From Vibrio sp. VB16 (GTDB lineage: Bacteria > Pseudomonadota > Gammaproteobacteria > Enterobacterales > Vibrionaceae), in the NCBI RefSeq assembly GCF_015594925.2, contig NZ_CP087591.1:558001-622000 (forward strand): a stretch of 64,000 nt of DNA. Direction: 5' to 3'. The notes beneath the pieces are model-generated. The model saw nothing but the letters and a program-made list of their open reading frames with translations, did no database searches and had not been told where the DNA came from. Shown piece by piece: positions 8,482 to 17,470 of the stretch. The position numbers were made by a program, and so were the translations under genes. The number at the start of each line of letters is the position of its first letter. Position 1 is the first letter of the stretch.

Positions 8482-9747
8482 ATGGGCGAGCTGAAAAAAG
8501 AAATTACGTTATGGTCTGGTGTCGGCCAATTATCTACCACCCTTTTGGGTACCGGCCTCTTTATGATACCCGCTATCGCAGCAGGTATCGCGGGGGAAGC
8601 ATCATTATGGGCATGGCTGATTCTGTTTATCGCCATCATCCCTATCGCCTTGACCTTTGCAGCCCTTGGAAAACGTTTTCCGAGTTCCGGTGGCACCGCT
8701 TATTTTGTTCGCAAAGCCTTTGGTCCACGAATGGAGCGCAGCGTTGGATGGTTATTTTTGAGTGTTACGCCGGTTGGTATCCCTGCGGGTATTGCCTTAG
8801 CCGGTAGTTTTGGAAAACCGTTACTTCCTGCCCCTTTTGATCACACCCTCGTCGCTGAACTTATCACCATCGGCTTATTGATTGCAGTCAACCTGATTGG
8901 TAGCAAATCTTCAGCACGGATTCAAACGGTCGTTGCTTTGGCTATCTGTGCCCTTGTGTCTCTGTTCTGGATCTATGGTGGCGTCAGCACCGCAGATATT
9001 AAAATGCCGGTTTTAACCACCGATTCTATTTTTCCGATTGCATCTGCATTAGGCGTGATGTTCTGGTGTTTTGTCGGCATTGAAGCATTTGCGCATATGG
9101 GAGAAGAATTTAAAAAACCCGAAACTGATTTCCCTATCGCGATTATCTTAGGCTCTCTATTCGCTGGTGTGATCTATTGGAGTTGCTCTGTTGTCATTCT
9201 TAAGTTCCAAGCCTACGGTACAGAAGCGCTTTCTTCTGGATCTATTCCTTGGATAAGCGAACAAATATTTGGTAGCAAAGGGGCGACACTTATTAGCCTT
9301 GTGGGATATTTTGCCTGTTTCGCTAGCCTTAATTTATATGTGCAAAGCTTATCTAGAATGGCATACGCCATCGCTAAGAATAGCCACCCTCAAACCAAAA
9401 TGGCGGTCATCTCTAAACGTGGCGTTCCTACCGTTGCCACTCTCACTATCACTGGAACTCTGGTTATTTGTGCATTCATCGGAGAAGTCTTGAGTGTCGA
9501 TCTAGAAGCTCTGGTTAAATTAGCCAACGGGGTATTTGTCCTTGTTTATTTGCTTGCCATGCTATCGGCGTACAAACTATTGACTGGCACGAATAAATTA
9601 CTCTCTCTCATTGCTCTGGTTATCACTATTTTGGTATTTGCATGTCTCGGTTGGGCTTCTCTCTATGCTATTGCTGTTTTTGCTTTGGTTCATTTTGCGA
9701 GAAGAGATATTGAAAATTTCAAATCACAATCGGTAGATAAAAAATAA
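8482..9747 (+). CDS. yjeH: L-methionine/branched-chain amino acid exporter, YjeH-like (APC family)
   Basis: This is an APC-superfamily membrane transporter of 421 aa with about 12 hydrophobic segments. It aligns from end to end by eye with E. coli YjeH, for example LLGTGLFMIPA near residue 21, GRMERSVGWLFLSVTPVG-type sequence near 95, MFWCFVGIEAFAHMGEEFK near 195 and GYFACFASLNLYVQS near 275. YjeH exports methionine and branched-chain amino acids. It is transcribed alone between the fru terminator and the chemoreceptor. No strong Shine-Dalgarno precedes the ATG. Confidence 0.88.
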   Translation: MGELKKEITLWSGVGQLSTTLLGTGLFMIPAIAAGIAGEASLWAWLILFIAIIPIALTFAALGKRFPSSGGTAYFVRKAFGPRMERSVGWLFLSVTPVGIPAGIALAGSFGKPLLPAPFDHTLVAELITIGLLIAVNLIGSKSSARIQTVVALAICALVSLFWIYGGVSTADIKMPVLTTDSIFPIASALGVMFWCFVGIEAFAHMGEEFKKPETDFPIAIILGSLFAGVIYWSCSVVILKFQAYGTEALSSGSIPWISEQIFGSKGATLISLVGYFACFASLNLYVQSLSRMAYAIAKNSHPQTKMAVISKRGVPTVATLTITGTLVICAFIGEVLSVDLEALVKLANGVFVLVYLLAMLSAYKLLTGTNKLLSLIALVITILVFACLGWASLYAIAVFALVHFARRDIENFKSQSVDKK

Positions 9748-10098
9748 CTCAACACCTCAAAGACAGGGTGTCTTCCTTCGACAGCCATTAGACATCACCC
9801 GTATCATAGATCATTGAGTTGATATAAAAATTACTGCTTATATTCGTCTCAGAAACGAGCTGCAATAATGTACATACATCCCAAAAAGTGTGAACTACTT
9901 ATCTTCATTGAGAAAGCGGGATTAAATCGAGCTTTTGGCTAAAGATTGTCGTAACTAGGCCGCTATACTTGTAGGTGTTAGTTAGGCTTTATATAAAAAA
10001 CAATAATTATATTTACTTGAGCGTACGGGATGGGTTTCTATTCTGTGTAATAAGCTTATTGACGAAAGTCCAAAATACCTTTTTTTAAAGGATTTATT
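9748..10098. other. Intergenic region upstream of the chemoreceptor (351 bp)
   Basis: No gene is supported here. The only recognisable signal is the sigma-28-type promoter at 9940-9966. An AAAGGA ribosome binding site lies just before the chemoreceptor ATG. No c-di-GMP riboswitch features were seen. Confidence 0.6.
9940..9966 (+). promoter_or_regulatory. Candidate sigma-28 (FliA) promoter for the chemoreceptor
   Basis: TAAAGATT, then 11 nt, then GCCGCTAT. The E. coli FliA consensus is TAAAGTTT-N11-GCCGATAA, so 13 of 16 positions match with exact spacing. It lies about 130 bp upstream of a methyl-accepting chemotaxis protein gene, the class of gene FliA normally drives. Confidence 0.75.
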
Positions 10099-11967
10099 AT
10101 GAAATTTAGTCACAAAATTGTCGCCGCTTCAACATTATTGATGCTTGTAACTGTTGCGATAGTTACTACGAAGCAAGTTTTTACTACTCAAAACCTCCTT
10201 ACTGATACCATCATGCATGGGTTAAACAATGCCATGGATAGTGTAAAAAGTAACGTTGCTGAAAAGATCTCCGGACAAAAAGCGCTCGCTATTTATACAA
10301 CAGAAATGGCTAACGATGATCTAAGCCCCGACGCCATTAAGAAAGTAATTAATAAACCCAGTCTAAAAAAACCTTTCATACTTGTTGGTGCTGGTTTAGA
10401 AACAAACGGTAAAGCAATTAGTGGCGACGTTAATTGGGATCCCGGTTCTGCTTGGGATGCCCGCGTTCGTCCTTGGTATAAGGATGCCAAGTCAAATAAT
10501 GCGCTTATCATCACCGCCCCCTATGCCGATTCTGTTACCAAAGAGATCGTAATCTCAATTGCAACACCATTGAAAAAAAGTGGGCAATTTGTTGGTGCAT
10601 TGTTCTTTGACGTAAGTCTCGCAAGTTTGGCCGAAACAATAAACCAAGTGAATCTTTTTGATGCGGGGTTCCTATTCATTGTCTCCTCAGATGGAACGAT
10701 CATTGCTCATCCAAATACCGAATTAAACGGTAAACCATTTTCTGAAATGCATGCTCAAGTAAATATTACTGAAAAGATGCAGATTGTGAACTCAGATGGA
10801 AATGAATTAGCTTATGACTTTCGAAAAATACCAGGTATTGACTGGTATGTCGGTTCAGTAATCGACAATGGTATTGCCTTCCAACCTGTTAGTGACATGC
10901 GTACAAGCTCTATCATAGTTACCACCATCTCGTTGATAATCAGTATCGGCTTACTGCTTGTGTTGATTGGTAAATTAATGAAACCATTAGGCTCTCTTAA
11001 TGATGCAATACAAGATGTTGCTACTGGTGACGGTAATTTGACACAACGTTTAGCCACCACCACAGACACCGAATTTGCAGAGCTCGCGAAAGGTTTCAAC
11101 CTGTTTACAGAGAGTCTACAAGACAAGATAAAGCAACTTAAAGGGATAAGTCACGAGATACTAAAAGGTGCCGAATCAAGTTCTGAAGGCGCGTCTGCGG
11201 CGGCGGCGGCGATGACCGAACAGATGCGTGAAATTGAACAGTTAGCTACGGCAATGCATGAAATGGCCACGACTTCTACCGACATGGCTGGTAATGCACA
11301 AGGTGCTGCGTCTGCGGCTCAAGAAGCCGATAACGCCACACAAGAAGGCAGTGCTATCGTTAGCCATACGACAGAATCTATTGGCGCGTTATCCGCCAGC
11401 ATCGACGATGCCGTCATACAAGTAAAATCATTGGAAGATGCTACCGATAGAATTGAAACCGTACTTCAGGTTATTAACGATATCGCAGATCAAACTAATC
11501 TGCTTGCGCTCAATGCGGCAATTGAAGCCGCGCGCGCGGGAGACTATGGTCGCGGGTTTGCCGTTGTTGCAGATGAAGTGAGAACATTGGCACAACGAAC
11601 CCAAGAGTCCACTACCGAAATCCGAACCATGATTGAACAACTACAAGCCGGTGCAGGTGCGGTAGCTAAAGCAATGGGCACAAGTAAAGAGACCGCAGTA
11701 ACAACCGTAACCCAAGCACAAGAGGCAAATAGCGCACTAGAGCGGATTAGGGACGCCATTCAGCGTATCACCGATATGAATATGCAGATCGCTTCCGCGG
11801 CGGAAGAGCAGAGCTTAGTGGCTGAAGAAATAAACTCTAATACTGTGAAGATCAAAGATTTATCAGATCTCGTTGCCAATGCCGCAGGTGAATCTAGTAC
11901 CGCAATGCAGATTCAAGGCGACAATGTGCGAGAGCAGAATGGTATCTTAGACAAATTTATAGTGTAA
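10099..11967 (+). CDS. Methyl-accepting chemotaxis protein with dCache sensor
   Basis: This is an inner-membrane chemoreceptor of 622 aa: TM1 about 8-29, a periplasmic dCache_1 domain about 35-270, TM2 about 273-293, HAMP about 294-350, and a cytoplasmic signalling domain with the highly conserved hairpin tip (QTNLLALNAAIEAARAGDYG) near residue 470. The sensor contains VRPWYKDAK followed by a downstream Tyr/Asp, resembling the amino acid-binding dCache signature. An amino acid ligand is a reasonable inference. An AAAGGA site precedes the ATG. A sigma-28-type promoter lies upstream and a strong terminator downstream, so it is monocistronic. Confidence 0.94.
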   Translation: MKFSHKIVAASTLLMLVTVAIVTTKQVFTTQNLLTDTIMHGLNNAMDSVKSNVAEKISGQKALAIYTTEMANDDLSPDAIKKVINKPSLKKPFILVGAGLETNGKAISGDVNWDPGSAWDARVRPWYKDAKSNNALIITAPYADSVTKEIVISIATPLKKSGQFVGALFFDVSLASLAETINQVNLFDAGFLFIVSSDGTIIAHPNTELNGKPFSEMHAQVNITEKMQIVNSDGNELAYDFRKIPGIDWYVGSVIDNGIAFQPVSDMRTSSIIVTTISLIISIGLLLVLIGKLMKPLGSLNDAIQDVATGDGNLTQRLATTTDTEFAELAKGFNLFTESLQDKIKQLKGISHEILKGAESSSEGASAAAAAMTEQMREIEQLATAMHEMATTSTDMAGNAQGAASAAQEADNATQEGSAIVSHTTESIGALSASIDDAVIQVKSLEDATDRIETVLQVINDIADQTNLLALNAAIEAARAGDYGRGFAVVADEVRTLAQRTQESTTEIRTMIEQLQAGAGAVAKAMGTSKETAVTTVTQAQEANSALERIRDAIQRITDMNMQIASAAEEQSLVAEEINSNTVKIKDLSDLVANAAGESSTAMQIQGDNVREQNGILDKFIV

Positions 11968-11980
11968 GGTTGTTCGCTTC

Positions 11981-12018
11981 AATAAAAGGGTGAGTAGATA
12001 TCTACTCACCCTTTTATT
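11981..12018 (+). terminator. Terminator after the chemoreceptor gene
   Basis: A long perfect palindrome centred near 11999 (AATAAAAGGGTGAGTAGAT and its complement) ends in TTTTATTT. It lies 13 bp after the stop codon. Confidence 0.9.
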
Positions 12019-12318
12019 TGTAGGAAATACATCCCCAGTTGGGGCCTGTTAAACACTTAAAATATGGCATACATTTTGTTATCTCATTTGACGTTTTCGC
12101 TTTGTCATCATGAATGTCTTATTTATGCTAAACACTTCTTTTCAATCTTCTTCTATACTTTCCCCATTCCAGTGCAGTTTGCCTCAAATGAGTAAGACGA
12201 CTTGAATAATTGTTATTAAAAACAATACAACCCTTTGATTTAAAATAGAGAAAATATGGACCATACTTTGCAAGTATCCGCTTTATTTCAATGGGTTAAT
12301 ATTATAATAAGGGAAACT
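12019..12318. other. Intergenic region before ggt (300 bp)
   Basis: AT-rich, with no RNA gene or operator recognised. It ends with the ggt ribosome binding site (AAGGGA at 12309-12314). Confidence 0.4.
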
Positions 12319-14064
12319 ATGTATAACAAAACATTAACGTCAGTTGGCTTATTTTTTCTTTCCGTTAACGCCAATGCCACCTCGCAAGTGGCGGACTCTG
12401 TCGCCCCAGAATTAACCAGCAAAGTAACGGTTAAACAGGCTGTCGTTGCCAATGACTATATGGTCGCGGCAGCAAACCCACTGGCCGCTCAAGCGGGTTA
12501 TGATGTATTAAAAAATGGAGGTAATGCTGCCGACGCTTTAGTCGCCATACAAACCGTATTAGGTTTAGTTGAGCCACAATCTTCTGGTTTGGGTGGTGGT
12601 GCATTTTTAGTTTACTACGATGCAAAATCTAAAAAAATAACCACGTTTGATGGCAGAGAAACGGCCCCTATAGCGGCTCGTCCCGAACTTTTTCAAGACG
12701 AAAATGGTAAGCCTTTAAAATTTTATGACGCCGTAGTCGGTGGCCGCTCTGTTGGTACGCCCGGCACGGTAAAGTTACTCGCGACAATGCATGAAAAGTA
12801 TGGACAAAAGAGTTGGTCCGAATTATTTGTGCCTGCAACAATAATGGCGACAGACGGGTTTACCGTGTCAGAACGATTGGCCTCTTCTATTGCAAAAGAT
12901 AAGGCGCGCTTGAGCCGCTATCCAGACACCAAAGCCTATTTCTTCACATCCGATGGGCAACCTCTTGCACAAGGCAGCACACTAAAAAATCCGGCCTATG
13001 CGAAAACGCTCGCGACTTTAGCAAAAGAAGGGGAAAGTGCCTTTTATCAAGGTCAAATTGCCAAAGATATTGTAGCGAAAGTAACCGGCGTTACAGATAA
13101 CCCTGGTTATCTATCTCAAGCCGACTTTACTAACTACGCCGTGGTAGAAAGAGAAACCACCTGTGCTCCGTATCGGCAATATGACATCTGCGGCATGGGG
13201 CCACCAAGTTCTGGCGCCCTTACTGTCGGCCAAATTATGGGCATCTCAAGCCATTTTGACTTGAGCGCAATGGGACCTGAAGATCCCGTTTCATGGCAGA
13301 TAATAGGGGATGCTTCTCGATTGGCCTTTGCGGACCGAGGTCGTTATATGGCGGACTCAGATTTTGTACCCGTTCCTGAAGGGTTAGTGGATCCGGATTA
13401 CCTTGCTAGCCGGTCTTCGTTGATCAAAAAAGGCAGCGCATTAGCAACGGCTGCGGCCGGAAACCCGCCATGGGCGAATAAAATAGCCCTTGCCGATGAT
13501 CAGTCCATCGAGTTACCAAGCACAACGCATCTAGTGATTGCCGACAAAGAAGGGAACATCGTTTCAATGACCAGTACCGTCGAAAATGGGTTTGGTTCTA
13601 GAGTGATGAGCAACGGTTTTATTCTCAACAATGAATTAACGGACTTTTCTTTTGCCACTTATAAAAATGGCTATCCCATTGCGAACCGACTCGAACCGGG
13701 AAAGCGCCCTCGTTCTTCTATGGCGCCGACGATCGTGATGAAACAAGGGCAACCTTACATGGCCGTTGGTTCTCCGGGAGGCTCTCGCATTATTGGCTAC
13801 GTCGCACAGACATTGATCGCACACCTAGATTGGGGAATGGATATACAACAAGCTATAGATATGCCCCATATGGTGAATCGATTTGGCACCTATGACCTTG
13901 AACAAGGAACCTCCGCAGAAAGCTTTAAAAAACCATTAGAGAAAATGGGATTCAAGGTTAATATCCGCGACCTAAACTCCGGTCTTCATGCCATTTTATT
14001 TAAAGACGGCAAATTGATAGGGGGTGCAGACCCTCGTCGTGAAGGCGTGGCTTTAGGTGATTAA
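12319..14064 (+). CDS. ggt: Gamma-glutamyltransferase (glutathione hydrolase)
   Basis: This periplasmic N-terminal nucleophile hydrolase cleaves gamma-glutamyl bonds of glutathione and transfers or hydrolyses the glutamyl group. It is made as one chain and self-cleaves before the catalytic Thr in STTHLVIAD (Thr402 from this start), giving large and small subunits. GSPGGSRIIGYVAQ near the C-terminus matches the family oxyanion/substrate region. A signal peptide covers about residues 1-21 (ending NANA). The frame is open to an ATG at 12256, but the ATG at 12319 has an AAGGGA site and starts directly at the signal peptide. A hairpin terminator follows at 14133. Confidence 0.93.
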   Translation: MYNKTLTSVGLFFLSVNANATSQVADSVAPELTSKVTVKQAVVANDYMVAAANPLAAQAGYDVLKNGGNAADALVAIQTVLGLVEPQSSGLGGGAFLVYYDAKSKKITTFDGRETAPIAARPELFQDENGKPLKFYDAVVGGRSVGTPGTVKLLATMHEKYGQKSWSELFVPATIMATDGFTVSERLASSIAKDKARLSRYPDTKAYFFTSDGQPLAQGSTLKNPAYAKTLATLAKEGESAFYQGQIAKDIVAKVTGVTDNPGYLSQADFTNYAVVERETTCAPYRQYDICGMGPPSSGALTVGQIMGISSHFDLSAMGPEDPVSWQIIGDASRLAFADRGRYMADSDFVPVPEGLVDPDYLASRSSLIKKGSALATAAAGNPPWANKIALADDQSIELPSTTHLVIADKEGNIVSMTSTVENGFGSRVMSNGFILNNELTDFSFATYKNGYPIANRLEPGKRPRSSMAPTIVMKQGQPYMAVGSPGGSRIIGYVAQTLIAHLDWGMDIQQAIDMPHMVNRFGTYDLEQGTSAESFKKPLEKMGFKVNIRDLNSGLHAILFKDGKLIGGADPRREGVALGD

Positions 14065-14132
14065 CTTCGCCATTAATTGACCATTACTTGATTAAGTGCC
14101 GTGAAGTCAGGTTAAGTGACAGGGATAAAAAT

Positions 14133-14163
14133 GGGGCCATTTTCAATAAATTGAACTGGCCCC
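14133..14163 (+). terminator. Hairpin after ggt
   Basis: GGGGCCA pairs with TGGCCCC, and an inner TTCAAT pairs with ATTGAA. The stem is long but followed by TATAAAA rather than a clean T-run, so termination efficiency is uncertain. Confidence 0.6.
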
Positions 14164-14288
14164 TATAAAATACCAATCTGGAAAATAACTGGTCAACAAA
14201 TCGGAGACACTGGAGCCGCCATCCATGGGCATTCTATTGGGCATTTTTAGATAGACTATTCCGCTTAGAATCAAGGTATTCCGTGTGT

Positions 14289-14759
14289 TTATACTGCGTG
14301 GTAATCAATCTTATCAAGCCATTGCTTCGCTGCAATAGCGTCTTCTGTTAGGCTCAATATACATCGCAAAGAATTACTGTGATTGATGCCATTTCTTTCT
14401 ATCTGAAAAGTATGCACTCCAACTTTTTCGACATGATTATTGACCAAGTCCACCTCTTTACTAACCACTCCAGTTGTCGTTTGCTTAACCAAACTTTTTA
14501 CTAATCGGATAAACTGTGCCTCCGATTCTTTTACATATTTACTATCTTCGATTGAAGTCGTAATGAGTAACGCTTTCACCTCTTCTTTTTGGCGACAGAT
14601 ATAATAAGCGTAACCGTTTGAATTCATCATGTTATTAGGATCAACTTTAAGCAATTCACTCAGAAAAATACTGCCTTCTTCTACGCTTATTCTACTGCGC
14701 ACTGGCCTAAGACCAAATTCTGATAAATAACGTGTTGTGCCTTGAATTGTCCAGCCCAT
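14289..14759 (-). CDS. Hypothetical protein
   Basis: I do not recognise this 156-aa protein. It is predicted soluble, without signal peptide or membrane segment. It starts MGWTIQGTTRYLSEFGLRPV and has a mixed alpha/beta character with two Cys residues. The open frame extends to 14846, but the ATG at 14759 is preceded by a good GGAGG site and is preferred. It is convergent with ggt and divergent from the lipoprotein at 15016. No operon partner hints at function. Confidence 0.7.
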   Translation of the reverse strand: MGWTIQGTTRYLSEFGLRPVRSRISVEEGSIFLSELLKVDPNNMMNSNGYAYYICRQKEEVKALLITTSIEDSKYVKESEAQFIRLVKSLVKQTTTGVVSKEVDLVNNHVEKVGVHTFQIERNGINHSNSLRCILSLTEDAIAAKQWLDKIDYHAV

Positions 14760-15015
14760 GTTTAACCTCCAGTTCCTAATAAAAACGTGATCTAACCATG
14801 TAAACTGAGTTGAATATAGTGCGAAATTCACATACTGACATCTCATATATGGAAACAGACGAGTTAACTATTTGTCTTACTGAGGCCACTCTATTGACCA
14901 GCATTTGATTTTGGCCTGTCAAGCAAGGTTAATCAATTTGAAACCAATACGTAACATAAAGCACATAAATTAGTCCGGTTAATTTCATTGACTCATTATT
15001 ATTCAGGGACAATTT

Positions 15016-16812
15016 ATGCAATTCAAAAACCGATTCATATTGGCTTTATCAATGACATTGTTGGCTGCATGTACTTCAACAAATAGCAATAATCCGAAGA
15101 GTTCGTCTAAGTTAGGTGTTCAGTGCAAGCCACATTCAATAGTCGAAAATACCGAGATGCCGATTAAAGGCTTAACTTTAGTTGGAACCCATATATCCAA
15201 CGCACGCTTTGACAAATCAGCCGCAGAAATAGTGAGCTACGATAGCTGTACTGATTCGCTATATGTGGTTAACGCACAAGCTGCGCAAGTGGATGTCTTA
15301 TTGCTCAACCAAGATGCAAAGCCTATAAATAATGGTGTGATTGATTTACAAAGTGCAGCACTCCATTCAGGTTTAGACATCGGCGCGGCTAACAGCGTAA
15401 CGACGCACGGTGGTTTAGTGGCCATCGCCGTTGAGAATAAAATCAAGCAACAGAGCGGTATCATTGCCCTATACCGGTCTGACACTTTAGAACTGATCAA
15501 CACCTACACGGCGGGTGCATTACCCGATATGGTGAGCTTTTCAAAAGACGGTCGTTATCTCGCTTCCGCGAATGAAGGCGAACCAAACTCTGATTACAGC
15601 GTTGATCCAGAGGGCAGCGTCACACTTGTCGATTTAAGTGATGGACCAATGAACGCCAGTGTGACTCAAATTAATTTCCAAGCATTTAATTCAGAAAACT
15701 CACGTTTTAACGAATTGTCGGAAACGGTTCGAATTTCAGCGCCAAATGCCTCTGTTGCTCAAGACTTAGAACCCGAATTCTTAACGTTTGCCGACAACGG
15801 TAAGTTATATGTCGCGCTTCAAGAGAACAATGCGATCGCGGTAATTGATGTGGCAAATGCGGAAATCGATAAAATTTTTGGCCTTGGCGGGAAATCATGG
15901 TCCAACGCTCAATTGGATGCCTCTAATAAAGATAAGAAAGCGGGGAACTTGAAAAGCTATCCGATGTTAGAAGGACTATACATGCCTGATAGCATCACCA
16001 GTTACACTGTCAACGGCAAAACCTATATTTTGACCGCTAATGAAGGTGATGGTCGAGAGTATGGATTTGATACCACCCAAAAAAACTGCGATATGAAAAG
16101 TTATCAATGGGATGAAGATGATTTTTCAAACACAGATAAATACAATTCGGCAGAAGGATTTTGTATTGCTTATGTCGACGAGGTCAGGGGCAAGAACTTA
16201 AACATCGACGAGAACCACCCCCTTTCTGTGGCACTTAAAGACAAGACACAACTGGGGCGTTTAAAGATCCTCAACGACAAGAATATCTCGCAAGGCAAAG
16301 CTATTTCCATTGATGAAACAGTATATACGTACGGTGCTAGGTCATTCTCTATATTTAGTGAATCGGGCCGTCTTGTATACGACAGTGGTGATGAATTTGC
16401 TCACATCGCACTACGTGAAAATGGCGAACATTTTAATAGCACAAACGATAGTAATCAGAGTGGTGACGATCGTAGTGATGATAAAGGCTCAGAACCAGAA
16501 GCGATCGAAACCGCAAATATAAACAGTCGCCAGTATGCCTTTATAGGTTTAGAACGTCAGGGGGGCATTATGATTTACGACGTAAGTAACCCAGAGAAGC
16601 CAACGTTTAATCACTATGTCAATAATCGACATTACAATGAAGGAGTATGTACAGCAATAGACGACGGCAATTGTGACAACGGAAAATACAACATGAAAGC
16701 AGGTGACTTGGGACCAGAATCGATTAAATATTTCCAACGAAATGGGCAACATTACTTGGCCGTTGGTAATGAAGTGAGTGGTACAACTTCTGTTTATAGA
16801 ATGGAATTTTAG
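15016..16812 (+). CDS. Choice-of-anchor I family lipoprotein (beta-propeller, phosphatase-like)
   Basis: This is a 598-aa exported lipoprotein with signal peptide and lipobox LLAAC (Cys19). The body has repeated beta-propeller-type blades (for example SFSKDGRYLASANEGEPNSD and TYILTANEGDGREYG) and the family-typical ANEGEP/ANEGDG and AFIGLERQGGIMIYDVS motifs of 'choice-of-anchor I' proteins. Such proteins are surface or periplasmic, and some are linked to phosphatase/nuclease activity; the exact role is unknown. The alkaline phosphatase at 17471 is nearby, but the two are not clearly co-transcribed. Its 3' terminator has been split by a 122-bp mobile element. Confidence 0.82.
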   Translation: MQFKNRFILALSMTLLAACTSTNSNNPKSSSKLGVQCKPHSIVENTEMPIKGLTLVGTHISNARFDKSAAEIVSYDSCTDSLYVVNAQAAQVDVLLLNQDAKPINNGVIDLQSAALHSGLDIGAANSVTTHGGLVAIAVENKIKQQSGIIALYRSDTLELINTYTAGALPDMVSFSKDGRYLASANEGEPNSDYSVDPEGSVTLVDLSDGPMNASVTQINFQAFNSENSRFNELSETVRISAPNASVAQDLEPEFLTFADNGKLYVALQENNAIAVIDVANAEIDKIFGLGGKSWSNAQLDASNKDKKAGNLKSYPMLEGLYMPDSITSYTVNGKTYILTANEGDGREYGFDTTQKNCDMKSYQWDEDDFSNTDKYNSAEGFCIAYVDEVRGKNLNIDENHPLSVALKDKTQLGRLKILNDKNISQGKAISIDETVYTYGARSFSIFSESGRLVYDSGDEFAHIALRENGEHFNSTNDSNQSGDDRSDDKGSEPEAIETANINSRQYAFIGLERQGGIMIYDVSNPEKPTFNHYVNNRHYNEGVCTAIDDGNCDNGKYNMKAGDLGPESIKYFQRNGQHYLAVGNEVSGTTSVYRMEF

Positions 16813-16843
16813 CGATTTCTAACAACCTACCCCATCTTCAAAT

Positions 16844-17003
16844 AAAAGCCCTTTTACCAGTAATGCTGTTAACTTAAGACATCAAATTCCGTCATCCTCA
16901 CGAAAGTGGGGATCTAAACCCACCCAGATTCCCGTTTTCACGGGAATGACGACGAATACTTTTTCTTAAGTGAACGGCATTACCCTTTTACCAGGGCTTT
17001 TTT
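16844..17003 (+). terminator. Terminator interrupted by a MITE
   Basis: If the 122-bp element and one 12-bp duplication are removed, the sequence reads AAAGCCC, an 8-nt loop, then GGGCTTTTTT, a normal intrinsic terminator 30 bp after the lipoprotein gene. The insertion separates the two arms by about 140 bp. Confidence 0.65.
16849..16994 (+). mobile_element. 122-bp MITE with IS4-like ends, copy 1 (with target duplications)
   Basis: The element spans 16861-16982. Its ends are inverted repeats: TAATGCTGTTAACTTAAGA on the left and, on the opposite strand, TAATGCCGTTCACTTAAGA on the right. They resemble the IS4 terminal repeat TAATGCCGATCAGTTAAG. A perfect 12-bp direct repeat CCCTTTTACCAG flanks it (16849-16860 and 16983-16994), the target length expected for IS4. 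The interior is non-coding and largely palindromic, with two related hairpin arms around CGTCATCC...GGGGATCT and AGATTCCC...GAATGACG. The copy at 35918-36039 is identical except for two bases. Confidence 0.88.
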
Positions 17004-17070
17004 GCTTTCGTCATTCCGACAAAATGATAAGCTACTGCCTACATTTTTATAACGGCTGACCTCAATCAAA

Positions 17071-17277
17071 ATGAACAAAAACTCTATTTTTACCTTATTT
17101 CTTTGCACGACTCTATTTGCATGCTCCGCTACTCAAAAAGAGCAGATAAAAAAAGACGCCAATGAAGTAGGAAAGGCAACCAAAGAAGCCACAACAGCTA
17201 TTGGCCACGCTACGCGAGACGCAACTCGTGAAACCGGCCATTTCTTCCGAGATTTGTCCAAAGAGATCACAGAATAA
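17071..17277 (+). CDS. Small lipoprotein
   Basis: This is a 68-aa protein with a lipobox (LFAC, Cys18) after a short hydrophobic signal. The mature part is a charged, Ala/Thr-rich amphipathic helix with heptad-like repeats (KKDANEVGKATKEATTAIGH). It resembles small YsxB/entericidin-like envelope lipoproteins in general shape only. No clear Shine-Dalgarno was seen. It has its own intergenic region before the alkaline phosphatase. Confidence 0.65.
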   Translation: MNKNSIFTLFLCTTLFACSATQKEQIKKDANEVGKATKEATTAIGHATRDATRETGHFFRDLSKEITE

Positions 17278-17470
17278 GACGTGACTTCGCATTCAATTTC
17301 AACAGCATTAAACAAAGTATTCTATCAATTGATATTTCATGCTAACTATGTGATTTTGATATCATATCTATATGTGATCTTCAGAGAAAATACGGGTTCT
17401 TTCGAATATCGACCGTATTTTGACCTTTTTGTGTTAAAGGTTTTATTTTTTTAGTTGAAGGGCACCATTT

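Noticed and set aside
8397..8807. Plus-strand open frame (136 aa) overlapping the start of yjeH
   Set aside because: Different frame of a clearly conserved transporter; no family-like composition and Trp/Tyr/Cys-rich translation.
9748..10098. Possible c-di-GMP riboswitch upstream of the chemoreceptor
   Set aside because: The conserved GEMM core and its two stems are not present; only a sigma-28-type promoter is supported.
17300..17470. Pho box before the alkaline phosphatase
   Set aside because: No pair of CTGTCAT-like direct repeats with 4-bp spacing is visible.
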